Shown here: positions 16,702-26,471 of the stretch, piece by piece | How positions within the stretch are numbered: the first letter of the stretch is position 1 | Layout: each line of letters opens with the position of its first letter | NCBI GenBank assembly: GCA_030646805.1 | Contig: JAUSKZ010000001.1 | Location: 1 to 36,764, forward strand | Length of the DNA: 36,764 nucleotides | Reading direction: 5' to 3' | Source of the DNA: Candidatus Daviesbacteria bacterium | GTDB lineage: Bacteria; Patescibacteriota; Microgenomatia; Daviesbacterales; UBA10151 | The notes under the pieces: generated by a model | Told to the model about the DNA's origin: nothing | Databases searched by the model: none | Seen by the model: the letters and a program-made list of their open reading frames with translations, nothing else | Made by a program: the position numbers and the translations under genes

Positions 16702-18036
16702 ATGAAGTATCCATTACCAGATTATGTCAGTATTATTATGAAAAAGTTTAGTCAAGCCGACTTCCAAATCTATATTGTTGGAGGAGCAGTTCGTGATTTA
16801 CTTTTAGGACGAAGTGTTACAGATTGGGATTTTACAACCGACGCCAAACCTGAGGAGATTTTAAAGATTTTTCCGGAAGGATTTTATGACAATAAATTTG
16901 GGACAGTTGGAATTCCATTTGAGGATCAAATATTTGAAGTGACTACTATGCGAAAGGAGGGGATTTACCAAGATCACCGTCATCCAGCTGACGTTTTCTG
17001 GACAGATAAAATTGAGGAGGATTTGAGCAGACGGGATTTTACAATTAACGCCATGGCCTTATCTTTAAGTGGGGAAGTAATTGATTTATTTGGGGGACAG
17101 GAGGATTTAAAAAATAAACTTATCCGGGCAGTCAAAGACCCCACTACCCGCTTCCAAGAAGATGCCCTAAGAATGATCAAAGTTTTTAGATTAGTCAGTC
17201 AATTGGAATTTGAAATAGAAAAAGAAACTTTTGAATCAATCAAGCAAAACAGGCAACTAATAAGCTCGATTTCCTGGGAGCGAATCCGGGATGAGCTTTT
17301 TAAACTTCTTGTTGGCATGAATCCATACATAGGTATTGTTAAACTTAGGGAGGCGGGGATTTTAGCAATTATTTTACCGGAGTTGGAAGTTTGTTTTGGG
17401 ATAAAACAGGAAGGGCCAAAACATGATCGAGTCTATGACGTTGGCGAGCACTCTCTACTCTCTTTAAAGGAAAGTCCCTCTAAAGATCCTTTAGTTCGAC
17501 TTGCTGTTTTAATTCATGATATCGGCAAAGCTGATACTGTAAGAGTCGAAGAAGACGGCAACGTCACTTTTTATAACCACGATGTAGTTGGAGGTCACTT
17601 AGCTTTAAAAATTGCTGATCGTTTCAAACTTTCAAAAACTCAAAAAGATAAATTATTCCGGTTAGTTAGATGGCATCTTTTTACAGTCGATGAAAACCAA
17701 ACAGATTCAGCCATCAGAAGATTTATTACCAATATTGGGGTAGAAAATATCGATGATATGATGGACCTTCGGATTGCGGACCGGTTAGGTGGGGGAACTC
17801 AAAAAGCGGTTTCTTGGAGGATGGAGGAGTTCCAAAGAAAAATTAAACAAGTTTTAACAAAACCTTTCTCAGTTACTGACTTAAAAGTTAACGGACAGGA
17901 TGTTATGAAAATATTAAATATCCCTCCCAGCCGAAAAGTTGGCGAAGTCTTAGATAAATTATTTGAAGAAGTTGTGGAAGACTCTTCAAAGAATAATCGG
18001 GAATACCTTCTTAATAGAATTAAGCAATTAGAATAA
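16702..18036 (+). CDS. cca: CCA tRNA nucleotidyltransferase / poly(A) polymerase family with HD domain
   Basis: IYIVGGAVRDLLLGRSVTDWDFTTDA, RRDFTINAMA, HDIGK HD motif. Confidence 0.93.
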   Translation: MKYPLPDYVSIIMKKFSQADFQIYIVGGAVRDLLLGRSVTDWDFTTDAKPEEILKIFPEGFYDNKFGTVGIPFEDQIFEVTTMRKEGIYQDHRHPADVFWTDKIEEDLSRRDFTINAMALSLSGEVIDLFGGQEDLKNKLIRAVKDPTTRFQEDALRMIKVFRLVSQLEFEIEKETFESIKQNRQLISSISWERIRDELFKLLVGMNPYIGIVKLREAGILAIILPELEVCFGIKQEGPKHDRVYDVGEHSLLSLKESPSKDPLVRLAVLIHDIGKADTVRVEEDGNVTFYNHDVVGGHLALKIADRFKLSKTQKDKLFRLVRWHLFTVDENQTDSAIRRFITNIGVENIDDMMDLRIADRLGGGTQKAVSWRMEEFQRKIKQVLTKPFSVTDLKVNGQDVMKILNIPPSRKVGEVLDKLFEEVVEDSSKNNREYLLNRIKQLE

Positions 18037-18040
18037 GGAA

Positions 18041-18412
18041 TTAAGCTTTAATATAAATTTTTGAAGCTTTAATTAATCCATTAATTAGTTTATGAACCTC
18101 TAATATCTGTTGTATTAACTCCCTATAAGAAGTTTCATTTACGTAACCCACGTCTTTTGAAACAAGAATTTGATTTTCTAGTTCTGTTGTTGACCCTAGA
18201 GCCATATAATAAAATTGAACTTTTTCTTTATATGATTTTCGGGAAAATCCTTCCGCGATATTACTGGACACAGAAATAGAACAACGCCTCATTTGATCAA
18301 CCAAAGAATATCTTTCTTCAGCAGGAAAAAATTTTGTGCATCTATAAATAGACAAAACTAGTTTATGTGCTCTTTGCCAGGTAATTAAATCCTTAAAAGA
18401 TTGAATCGACAT
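18041..18412 (-). CDS. Four-helix bundle protein (23S rRNA intervening-sequence / S23 family)
   Basis: FKDLITWQRAHKLVLSIYRCTKFFPAEERYSLVDQMRRCSISVSSNIAEGFSR is characteristic. Confidence 0.95.
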   Translation of the reverse strand: MSIQSFKDLITWQRAHKLVLSIYRCTKFFPAEERYSLVDQMRRCSISVSSNIAEGFSRKSYKEKVQFYYMALGSTTELENQILVSKDVGYVNETSYRELIQQILEVHKLINGLIKASKIYIKA

Positions 18413-18451
18413 TTAGATCCTTTATTCTTAATTCTATCCGCTTTATTCTAA

Positions 18452-19339
18452 CTAGTGGCCTAACTTCTCTTCCCACAAAACCAGTAGTGCTGTAGCATTA
18501 AAAATTGAGGAGTAGGTTCCAGAAATAATTCCTACTAGAAGGGCCACCACAAACCATTTAATAGACTCTCCTCCAAAAAGAAGTAAGGCTAAAAGGACGA
18601 AAACTACAGTTAAAGAGGTGCCGAGGGACCGGACCAGAGTTTGGACAATCGAAATATTAGCTACCTCGATAAACCTTTTAGATAAGTGTTTCGGGAGATT
18701 TTCCCGGATCCGATCAAAAACCACAATCGTATCATGAACCGAAAAACCAATAATGGTTAAAAGAGCGCTGACAAATAATATATCAATCTCGACTCCTAAA
18801 TAGTGGCCTAAAATTGAGAAAACTCCCACTACTACTAAAACGTCGTGAAGTAAGGCTAAGACAGCTACAATTCCAAATCTCCACGGAGAGGTGGGTCTCG
18901 GAACCTTCCTAAATGAGAAAGCTAAATATAAAACTATCATTACTGCGGCTAAGATAATGGCTATTACGGCGTTCTTGGTAGTCTCAGAGCCAATCACCGG
19001 TCCAACGCTCTCTACTCTCTCCACAGTTACTTTTCCAAACTTCTCTTCAACCTTTTTTTGTGCCTCAAAAATCTGACCCTCTTCAGAGTGTTTAGCTTTG
19101 ATAATATAGGAATTACTTCCAGACTCCGCAATACTGGAAACACTTAAGCCCGAGTTGGTAATAACTGTTGAAAGTTGATCTTTTTCAATAGTCTTCTCGA
19201 ATTTGTATTCCAATAAAACTCCACCAGAAAAATCAATTCCTAAATTTAAGCCGTATTTAACAAGAGAGATGGTTCCTGGGAGAATAATTAAAAATGAAAT
19301 TATAAAAAATATAAACTTCTTGTTCATCAAAGTATTCAT
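18452..19339 (-). CDS. secF: Protein translocase subunit SecF
   Basis: GLNLGIDFSGGVLLEYKF, IGFSVHDTIVVFDRIREN, multiple TM segments. Confidence 0.95.
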   Translation of the reverse strand: MNTLMNKKFIFFIISFLIILPGTISLVKYGLNLGIDFSGGVLLEYKFEKTIEKDQLSTVITNSGLSVSSIAESGSNSYIIKAKHSEEGQIFEAQKKVEEKFGKVTVERVESVGPVIGSETTKNAVIAIILAAVMIVLYLAFSFRKVPRPTSPWRFGIVAVLALLHDVLVVVGVFSILGHYLGVEIDILFVSALLTIIGFSVHDTIVVFDRIRENLPKHLSKRFIEVANISIVQTLVRSLGTSLTVVFVLLALLLFGGESIKWFVVALLVGIISGTYSSIFNATALLVLWEEKLGH

Positions 19340-19680
19340 TTCAGACTCCCTTTAGCCTCTCTGTGCGCCTCTTCAATATCTTTGTGAAAGTCTTTGATAA
19401 TATCGCTCGCGGCCGTTTTAATCTCTTTTTCAATACCTGAAGATTTGTCATTTAGAAAATTAAGTAGTTCCCGATTTTTAGGATTTTCCTGCATCTTGCG
19501 AATAAAGACACTTTTTTCAGAGTCAGTCAACTTTGATAAAACTAGATTTAAAATCTCGTGGTGAATAATCGAATCTAGTAAAGATGCCAGATGTTTCTTT
19601 TGAGACTCATCAAGGTTAAGTTCATCTAACTTAATAATTACCGATTCTATTTCAATAATATGCGAATAAAAATAACTCAT
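19336..19680 (-). CDS. Hypothetical protein (DUF5663-like)
   Basis: LDELNLDESQKKHLASLLDSIIHHEILNLVLSKL resembles DUF5663; lies within the secD-secF operon. Confidence 0.6.
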   Translation of the reverse strand: MSYFYSHIIEIESVIIKLDELNLDESQKKHLASLLDSIIHHEILNLVLSKLTDSEKSVFIRKMQENPKNRELLNFLNDKSSGIEKEIKTAASDIIKDFHKDIEEAHREAKGSLK

Positions 19681-20546
19681 TTTGGTCCAATTGGTCCAAG
19701 TTGAACAATATCTTCCGGATCATCAATAAAAAAATATAGAACCGGACCCTTTCTTGGTCCAGCCGCTAAACTTAACTCATGCATCACTTCGGGAGAGCCA
19801 CCCAAATGTTTACCCGTCCACTCTCCGGGCCCAGCATCACCAATTACCGTCACCACCCCTTGTCCAGTTTTAGGATTTACTAAAAGCATCTTTCTAAATT
19901 TAGAAAAATCCCGGTATCTTCCAACATTCTCAGCAAACCCTGGAGCTAGAAACGTTTGGACGGCGATATAATACTTTTCTCGAAGTCGATCTTTTTCTCC
20001 AAAGGCCGCCTCAGAAGGGGTAAAGTACCCCCAAGCCCCAAGTCCCGGAGCGATCCCAGCTCCCCCAAACATCGCCCACTCTGTTGCGCTTTCAGCGTGT
20101 TTATTTAAACTGTCTCCCGGATAACGATAAAGATGTTGCTCTCCTCCTATTAAACCATAACTTCTATTTAATCTAATACCTTGGATCTCAGATTCTGTTT
20201 TCAAGTTAAAATTTTCAGATAAAATTTTACTGACATTACCCTCTTCTTCCTGATTTAACTTCCTGACCTCTTTTGGCAATACCCCGTCAAGCTTCTGAGC
20301 AAGCTCAGTGTTAGAATCTGATAGTTTAGTTATGTGGGCGTTATCAACCAAAACTTGATTATGAGTTACCGGCAAGACACTCATCCCGGGGGTTGTTAAA
20401 AGCATTAACCCTCCTAAACCCCCTAGAGTTAGGTGTCTGACCGTATCCCCATGGGTAGTAAGTAACTTCTCAGAAACCGCCCGGTGCTTCCCCAGCCATT
20501 TTTTTCTTAAAAACTCATAGTGAGGGTGTCGACTTTTAAATTTCAT
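19677..20546 (-). CDS. Hypothetical membrane-anchored protein within secD-secF operon
   Basis: Start set at ATG 20546 (MKFKSRHPHYEFLRK). One hydrophobic segment, then an extracytoplasmic-looking domain with GQGVVTVIGDAGPGEWTGKHLGGSPEVMHELSL. Confidence 0.75.
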   Translation of the reverse strand: MKFKSRHPHYEFLRKKWLGKHRAVSEKLLTTHGDTVRHLTLGGLGGLMLLTTPGMSVLPVTHNQVLVDNAHITKLSDSNTELAQKLDGVLPKEVRKLNQEEEGNVSKILSENFNLKTESEIQGIRLNRSYGLIGGEQHLYRYPGDSLNKHAESATEWAMFGGAGIAPGLGAWGYFTPSEAAFGEKDRLREKYYIAVQTFLAPGFAENVGRYRDFSKFRKMLLVNPKTGQGVVTVIGDAGPGEWTGKHLGGSPEVMHELSLAAGPRKGPVLYFFIDDPEDIVQLGPIGPK

Positions 20547-20547
20547 C

Positions 20548-21849
20548 TTAATTTTTAAAACGCGGCAGCATTCTGAGCAAGTTTCGGCTGACAATTATGG
20601 CTGAAAACATCGAGACCAAGATTCCTATCGTTAAAGTTAAAGCAAAACCGCGAACCACACTTGTTCCGAATAAATATAAAATGAAGGCGGTGATAAGAGA
20701 CGAACTGTTAGAATCTCGGATCGAAGTCCAGGCTCTTCTAAACCCTTGTTCCAAAGCGATGCTACCTTTTTTCCCCAAACGCTCCTCCTCTTTAATTCTT
20801 TCAAAAGTTAAAATATTGGCATCAACCGCCATGCCAATCGATAAAATAACCCCGGCGATCCCAGCTAAAGTTAGGGTTACTGGGGGGATAATAAATAATC
20901 CTGTCCGAAATATTGCTAAAACGAGCAGGGTATAGACAACTAGGGCGATATTGGCAATCAACCCGTATATTCCATAATAGGCAACCATAAAAATCATTAT
21001 CGTCAAAAGCCCAATCCCCCCGGCTAAAAAGCTTTTTTGAACTGATTCAGCACCCAGAGTTGCTCCGATCGATCTTTGTTGTAAAATAGTGATTGGCACG
21101 GGGAGAGCTCCAGCGTTTAGCTGAATGCTTAGGTTTTTGGCTTCCTCAAGACTAAAGTTACCTGAGATTACAGCAGAGCCTGCAACTATCTCAGTTTGGA
21201 CAATTGGTGGTGGCCAAAGTAGTGGCTCCTCATCTAAAAACATCGCCAAGGGCTTGCCAATATTTCTTTTGGTCACTTCAGCAAATTTACTTTTCCCAGC
21301 TTCTGAAAACTCAATTAAAACCTGAGGACCACTTCCTGCTCGAGAAGAATCAAAAGTTACCTGGGTCTTTTTTAAATCTGCCCCAGTCAAGCCGGTGGGT
21401 TTGGTAATGCTTAAGTAATTTATTCTCCCCGATTCCGAAGCTTCGGCCGAAGGAGATGAAAGTAGTTCTCGAAAATCCAGTTGGGCAGTTTTACCAACTA
21501 AATCCACCGCAGCTTGTGTATCTTGAATTCCCGGCATCTCAACCAAGATCCTCCTTTCATCCCCAACTTTTGACGTTTGAACTGTTGCCTCGGAAACTCC
21601 ATAAAAATTAACTCTTCTCTCAATCACCCTCTTGGCTGATTCCAAGGCTTCATCGCGGCTTTCTGGTTCTATTTTATTCATCGTGGCTGCAAGAACGAGT
21701 TCTGTTCCACCTTGTAAATCGAGTCCAAGTTTTAAGGGAAATTTTCCAACCCCTATAATTTCCGGAATCTGAGGGAATTTAGGAACATTAACCCAAACTC
21801 CAAAGAGCGTTAGCATCACTATTAATCCTAAGATTAGTCTTGGTTGCAT
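20548..21849 (-). CDS. secD: Protein translocase subunit SecD
   Basis: KLGLDLQGGTELVLAA, ILSIGMAVDANILTFERIKEE, C-terminal TM bundle. Confidence 0.96.
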   Translation of the reverse strand: MQPRLILGLIVMLTLFGVWVNVPKFPQIPEIIGVGKFPLKLGLDLQGGTELVLAATMNKIEPESRDEALESAKRVIERRVNFYGVSEATVQTSKVGDERRILVEMPGIQDTQAAVDLVGKTAQLDFRELLSSPSAEASESGRINYLSITKPTGLTGADLKKTQVTFDSSRAGSGPQVLIEFSEAGKSKFAEVTKRNIGKPLAMFLDEEPLLWPPPIVQTEIVAGSAVISGNFSLEEAKNLSIQLNAGALPVPITILQQRSIGATLGAESVQKSFLAGGIGLLTIMIFMVAYYGIYGLIANIALVVYTLLVLAIFRTGLFIIPPVTLTLAGIAGVILSIGMAVDANILTFERIKEEERLGKKGSIALEQGFRRAWTSIRDSNSSSLITAFILYLFGTSVVRGFALTLTIGILVSMFSAIIVSRNLLRMLPRFKN

Positions 21850-21873
21850 GAAGATTCTTTTAGATTTAAATAT

Positions 21874-22458
21874 TTAGACGACCAATCCCGAAAGTAGATC
21901 TTCTTCGTCACCCATAATCAGCACTTTAGGTTGGGTCAATACTTTTAAAATAAATGGGTCACGACGTTTAACCCTAAAGTTAAATTCCGACTCATCCATA
22001 AATGAATAGTTAATCTCCGCCTCTCTTCTGGCCTGCTCGTCCGAAATAATCGCTTGAAGTTCGGGCGAGACTATTTGTCCAACCACTAGAATATCAACAT
22101 CATCTGGGGCCGAAGGGTGATTCTTAAGATAGCGCAGAGAAATTAAGGCAAACTTTATTTTACCTAATTTATTTTTATTTTTGACGATCTCTCCGCCAAC
22201 CCCGGTTGACTTGGCAACAAATCCTAAAAGTTCCCGATAATAAACATAATCTTTACGAAAATGGTAAAGCCTGCGGTTGGCTCTCCACTCGGAGGTGACC
22301 ATATTAAACTTTTCCATCCTCAAAAGCTCACGCCTAACGGCGTTAATCTCTTCATCGACTCGACGAACGATCTCACGGACATGTAAAAGTGGTTCTGTGG
22401 TGGTTAAAAGCAACTTTAAAAGTTTAACCCGGACTTTTGATATAAATAACTCTTCCAT
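21874..22458 (-). CDS. Winged-helix domain protein with possible nucleotidyltransferase-like domain
   Basis: N-terminal LKLLLTTTEPLLHVREIVRRVDEEINAVRRELLRMEK (HTH); middle PDDVDILVVG resembles a nucleotidyltransferase acidic motif. Confidence 0.65.
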   Translation of the reverse strand: MEELFISKVRVKLLKLLLTTTEPLLHVREIVRRVDEEINAVRRELLRMEKFNMVTSEWRANRRLYHFRKDYVYYRELLGFVAKSTGVGGEIVKNKNKLGKIKFALISLRYLKNHPSAPDDVDILVVGQIVSPELQAIISDEQARREAEINYSFMDESEFNFRVKRRDPFILKVLTQPKVLIMGDEEDLLSGLVV

Positions 22459-22487
22459 TCGCTCTTCCTTTCTGAGCAGAAATTATC

Positions 22488-23669
22488 TTAGTAATTTACT
22501 TTTGATCCTTCCGGGACAGTTTGGATCCAAAGCTGACCTTTATTAAAGATTATCTCTTTACCTTTACTATCAACAAACTTAGTTCTTTTGGTCCGATCCG
22601 CTTTAATCCATTTGCCTTCGGTAACTTTACCATCCATGAAAATTAAGGCACTACCTTCCCCGATAGTTTTATAAATTAGATGAACATTATTTTCGTAACC
22701 GTCGTTGGCTCTTGACTCTCTTTGAAATTGAACAACGATATTTTTAGATGATAGTTGTTGGTTGGTATTTAAATCAGCGTGTGCTACTCCACCGTTATCG
22801 CGTTTATAACAATTGCATCCGCCATCATAATACCAACTGACACTGTAGCTCGTATGACCTTGCCAAAAGTCAACGTCAATTTTGGTCGCTTGAGCCAAGT
22901 TATTATCTTTGGAAGGAGCATCTTCTTTAAATTTCCAAGGTACAAAGGCGTTATTCCAACTTACTCCCTTAAGATCTTTGGCCGTCCAACCCTTTTTTTC
23001 TCCAACCGCCCAAAGTTTTTGGGTAGTTGAATACATAGTATGCTCGGTAGCCACTGCCCGACCTAATCTTTGATAATCTCTCCAATAGGTTGGGAAACCA
23101 ATCCCGAATTGGTTTAAGGATTTAATTCCATACTTAATAATTTGACCGAGTGCATCAGCCGGACCTGAGGTATTAGCACCACCAACGTGGGCGTATAGCG
23201 GATCATACTCCGAGGCCCAGTCTAAAAAGTAAGTCCTAGCTGACCTAACAGGTCCAACTTGAACATCACCTAAATTACAATAATAAACTGCCATAAAGCG
23301 GGTTATGCCACCTTCTGCCACCGCCTCATAAACTATATCTGCTGAAGAAAGACCCGATTGTGGCCGGGATTCTTCGTGATTTTCAATCATCACTGCCAAG
23401 GGGCGTCTTTGAGTCCAGTTTTCCTTGGCCCTTTTGGTGTGGAGCGCCCCATTTAGCGGACACTCTTCGGTTCGAGGTTCTTTGGGATCTTCAGTGATCA
23501 CCGAGGCTGGACCAGGCAGGGCACTAGTTAAGGAGGTAGCACTTTGACCAAGACTGGTGTTTGAGAAAAGGGAATAAGATCCTCCGGCCGAAACCACAAA
23601 GATAACGACTGCCAGAAGTGTTAATACTAGGCTTTTTTGGACGGTAGTTAAATCGTTTAGAAAATTCAT
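22488..23669 (-). CDS. DUF3048 domain-containing (YerB-like) lipoprotein/membrane protein
   Basis: RRPLAVMIENHEESRPQSGLSSADIVYEAVAEGGITRFMAVYY and VGPVRSARTYFLDWA are diagnostic. Confidence 0.94.
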   Translation of the reverse strand: MNFLNDLTTVQKSLVLTLLAVVIFVVSAGGSYSLFSNTSLGQSATSLTSALPGPASVITEDPKEPRTEECPLNGALHTKRAKENWTQRRPLAVMIENHEESRPQSGLSSADIVYEAVAEGGITRFMAVYYCNLGDVQVGPVRSARTYFLDWASEYDPLYAHVGGANTSGPADALGQIIKYGIKSLNQFGIGFPTYWRDYQRLGRAVATEHTMYSTTQKLWAVGEKKGWTAKDLKGVSWNNAFVPWKFKEDAPSKDNNLAQATKIDVDFWQGHTSYSVSWYYDGGCNCYKRDNGGVAHADLNTNQQLSSKNIVVQFQRESRANDGYENNVHLIYKTIGEGSALIFMDGKVTEGKWIKADRTKRTKFVDSKGKEIIFNKGQLWIQTVPEGSKVNY

Positions 23670-23673
23670 TTTA

Positions 23674-24117
23674 TTATTTAGTAGCTTCTACAATAACATC
23701 TTTTTCTTCTTGCGAAAAGTCGATATCTGTATGTTTCCCTTTTTTAACAGATTTTGCAAAAACCCGCGTCCCAGCCCGAGAGTGAAGACTTGTTACAACA
23801 AGACCATCCCCCAAACCATCTAGTAAAGCTAAGCTGAAACTCTGACTACCTCCGGTATCTTGATATGGGTTATAGCGCTTCAGGGCAAACCGTTGCAAGG
23901 CCTTTAGTCTTTGTTCGTCTTGCTTTCTCATTCTTTCAAGTTCCTTTTCCAGCTTAGAAAAGTATCCCGCGAGAGACTGCTCACGACCTTCAGAGCTTGG
24001 AAATAGTCTAGAAATCAGCAGATTATATTTCCAAAACCAAACAGTTAATACTCCAACCCAGACAAAAGTAACAATACCCAAAAACTTCAGAATCGTCCCT
24101 GTCGTATCTGGATACAT
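23674..24117 (-). CDS. DUF4446 family protein
   Basis: FALKRYNPYQDTGGSQSFSLALLDGLGDGLVVTSLHSRAGTRVFAKSVKKG is characteristic. Confidence 0.93.
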   Translation of the reverse strand: MYPDTTGTILKFLGIVTFVWVGVLTVWFWKYNLLISRLFPSSEGREQSLAGYFSKLEKELERMRKQDEQRLKALQRFALKRYNPYQDTGGSQSFSLALLDGLGDGLVVTSLHSRAGTRVFAKSVKKGKHTDIDFSQEEKDVIVEATK

Positions 24118-24262
24118 ATGTTACTCCATTTACTATACCTATCCACTCTAAATTTGTCAATTCAAGAAAACAACCGTCAATATAGCAGGTGAGTTGAGGC
24201 TGGAGTAGTATTGACAGGCACAAATATTAGTGTTAGGCTCAAGAAAGTTCTCTACGTTTAAG

Positions 24263-24508
24263 ATGCCTTACAACATTAAAAAAGATACTAACCAAGACAC
24301 TCGGATCCAAGCCCTTAAACTCCAGCTGTATGGAAAAGACAGCCAGGTGTTTAGATACTCGGCTACATCTAAAGCAAGTTCCGCTAAAATCTCGCTAGAC
24401 AGAGCCTATACGGATTATCCTCAAGTTAAACACGATCTCATAAAAATAATATCTTTGGCCGGAATTATTTTTGTATTACAATTTTTACTGTACTTAAAAG
24501 TTGGGTAA
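24263..24508 (+). CDS. Hypothetical small protein with C-terminal TM
   Basis: MPYNIKKDTNQDTRIQALKLQLYGK...IISLAGIIFVLQFLLYLKVG; trimmed from the 92-aa track ORF. Confidence 0.65.
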   Translation: MPYNIKKDTNQDTRIQALKLQLYGKDSQVFRYSATSKASSAKISLDRAYTDYPQVKHDLIKIISLAGIIFVLQFLLYLKVG

Positions 24509-24537
24509 GGGAAACCTTTGAGAGGAGGTGAGTGATA

Positions 24538-24681
24538 ATGCAAATGTATTGCGTTAAATGCCGCCAAAAAAGAGATGCCAATAACGTTCAGAATGTTACC
24601 ATGAAAAATGGAAAACCAGCAGTTAAAGGTGTTTGTTCAGTTTGTGGTACCGGAATGTACAAGATCGGTGCACAAGCTTAG
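24538..24681 (+). CDS. DUF5679-like small zinc-ribbon protein
   Basis: Not in the ORF track because of its length. AGAGGAGGTGAGTGATA RBS, then MQMYCVKCRQKRDANNVQNVTMKNGKPAVKGVCSVCGTGMYKIGAQA with two CxxC pairs. Confidence 0.85.
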   Translation: MQMYCVKCRQKRDANNVQNVTMKNGKPAVKGVCSVCGTGMYKIGAQA

Positions 24682-24694
24682 TTTCTAAGTTTCT

Positions 24695-24726
24695 AAAAAA
24701 CCCTGGAGATAAATCCAGGGTTTTTT
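24695..24726. terminator. Bidirectional intrinsic terminator
   Basis: AAAAAACCCTGGAGATAAATCCAGGGTTTTTT. Confidence 0.92.
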
Positions 24727-24749
24727 CTTTTTAAAAATCAAATTTAAAG

Positions 24750-25055
24750 TTACAGGGAGCTAATATCTTGATCTATTTGAATAAAATCTTTACTGGGATC
24801 TTCTAAGGTTACTTCATCTAGTTCGGACTCTAAAGAGGTCGGTGGAGGCTCTACTTTTGAAGCCTCCGGAGGTTCTACGTTCTTCTTTTGAGTATAAAAA
24901 TATACTCCAGCAGCAACTATTATACCAACCAATAAAACCCCCAAAAGGACCAACGGGAGGTGTGATTTTGTAGACGCAACCGGAGCAGGAGTTGGTAGTG
25001 GAGGGGTTGGGATTGGAGTAGGTGTTAATAGATTACTGTCCATCTTTTTCTCCAT
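24750..25055 (-). CDS. Hypothetical proline-rich protein with one TM
   Basis: TPTPIPTPPLPTPAP then LPLVLLGVLLVGIIVAAGVYFYTQ. Confidence 0.6.
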   Translation of the reverse strand: MEKKMDSNLLTPTPIPTPPLPTPAPVASTKSHLPLVLLGVLLVGIIVAAGVYFYTQKKNVEPPEASKVEPPPTSLESELDEVTLEDPSKDFIQIDQDISSL

Positions 25056-25722
25056 GCAATAAATTTACTGCTTGTATGGCTCCCCTGACTGCGTCATGCG
25101 CTGCTTTGACTATTTGATGAGTATTTTTTAGATCAGTCCCTAGCTTATCTCTTACAACCTTAACCTCCGCCCGGACTCCACTTTCACTACTAATACTAAC
25201 TGTATAATCTTTATTGCCTTGCTCCAGCGCAGCTACCCGCGCTTGATCGATGGAGATTTTCGCTTGGGCAATTGCCCCCCTAGCCGAAGACCCATCCTTG
25301 CCTGCCGTTTCTGCCTTATCTACCCTCTCTTCGACTCTTGTTAAGATGCTCTCAACTTTTTCTAAATGCTTAAGCATAGCCTCCGTCCGGTTGGTATTTA
25401 CGGTATTTAACATCTCGTCTACTCTTTCGATAATTTGGGCTTTCTTTTGATCCTTATGAGTTTTAAGTCTGGCTGAAAGAGCACTTTTTAGCTTATCTCT
25501 TTGTAGTTTAATAACTCCTTCCCTTGAGGCGACTTTTTCCTTTCTTTCCAAGGTCTTTGCAGAAACAGAAGCACTTTTTAGTTGGCGATCTTTTAGATTA
25601 CTTGATGGAGTAGCGTTTTCAGCCAAAGTTGCAGCTGGAGCTAGTAAAAATAGAACTAGTATTAGACTGGGCAGAGTAACTCTCACAAGTCTTATCAAAC
25701 CATAATTTGAGACTACTGTCAA
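25033..25722 (-). CDS. Hypothetical secreted coiled-coil protein
   Basis: Signal-peptide-like N-terminus (LPSLILVLFLLAPAATLAEN) followed by K/E-rich helical sequence. Confidence 0.7.
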   Translation of the reverse strand: MTVVSNYGLIRLVRVTLPSLILVLFLLAPAATLAENATPSSNLKDRQLKSASVSAKTLERKEKVASREGVIKLQRDKLKSALSARLKTHKDQKKAQIIERVDEMLNTVNTNRTEAMLKHLEKVESILTRVEERVDKAETAGKDGSSARGAIAQAKISIDQARVAALEQGNKDYTVSISSESGVRAEVKVVRDKLGTDLKNTHQIVKAAHDAVRGAIQAVNLLHGEKDGQ

Positions 25723-25723
25723 C

Positions 25724-25984
25724 TTAAAAACCGAGACTTTTTTCTAAATTATTAAAGTCAGGAGTAAAGTCTCGTGGTTTAACTTTTTGAAGCTCCTCAG
25801 ATAAATTAGAGCTTTGGTTAAATTGTGGTAAGTTAGGCGAAGGAGTCGGTAATTCCTTTGGCGTAACTAAGTTTGCAGCTGATGGATCTTTTATCTCGCT
25901 AGGTTTATTTTGGCTCTTAAAAATCAAAAAGCCAATGAGTATAATACTCACAGAAATAATAATAGCTACTCGTTTAAAACTCAT
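25724..25984 (-). CDS. Hypothetical membrane-anchored protein
   Basis: N-terminal VAIIISVSIILIGFLIF segment; overlaps upstream ORF. Confidence 0.6.
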   Translation of the reverse strand: MSFKRVAIIISVSIILIGFLIFKSQNKPSEIKDPSAANLVTPKELPTPSPNLPQFNQSSNLSEELQKVKPRDFTPDFNNLEKSLGF

Positions 25985-26471
25985 TTTTGAGTAACCCTTT
26001 CACAATGCCCTCTGCCTTGAAAACTTTAAGTCGGGCCGAGAAGATTTCCGATTTAAATAAACCGATGGTCGAGGAAGCGTCACTTTTAAAATTTTGTTCG
26101 CCTGTGACTCTTGGAATATAAGTTTTGGCAGCCTGATATGCCACTGCTTCATGGGCAAAGGTTATCCAATACCGGGCATCCTCTATTTGACTTTTATACT
26201 TGCCTTCAGCTCTCACCTCGAATTCATCTAAAATCAGGGCTTGGACCACCATTGCATAATCAAGCTCAGCGGTTAATTTCCTATTTAGGTTCAAAATATC
26301 TTTTTGGAGATTATCCAACTTCATCTTACTCGCATCCGTATAGCTCTCAGTGGATTTTTGATAACTTTCTTTTTGGGCTACTACAATATCCTCCGGAGTA
26401 ACCCTTCCTTCGGCTACCGGGGCAAAACCTAAAAAAATAATTAACCAAATAAGAAATGTAAACTTAATCAT
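25974..26471 (-). CDS. Hypothetical secreted helical protein
   Basis: Signal peptide MIKFTFLIWLIIFLGFAPVAEG; overlaps the comM-like gene end. Confidence 0.65.
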   Translation of the reverse strand: MIKFTFLIWLIIFLGFAPVAEGRVTPEDIVVAQKESYQKSTESYTDASKMKLDNLQKDILNLNRKLTAELDYAMVVQALILDEFEVRAEGKYKSQIEDARYWITFAHEAVAYQAAKTYIPRVTGEQNFKSDASSTIGLFKSEIFSARLKVFKAEGIVKGLLKNEF

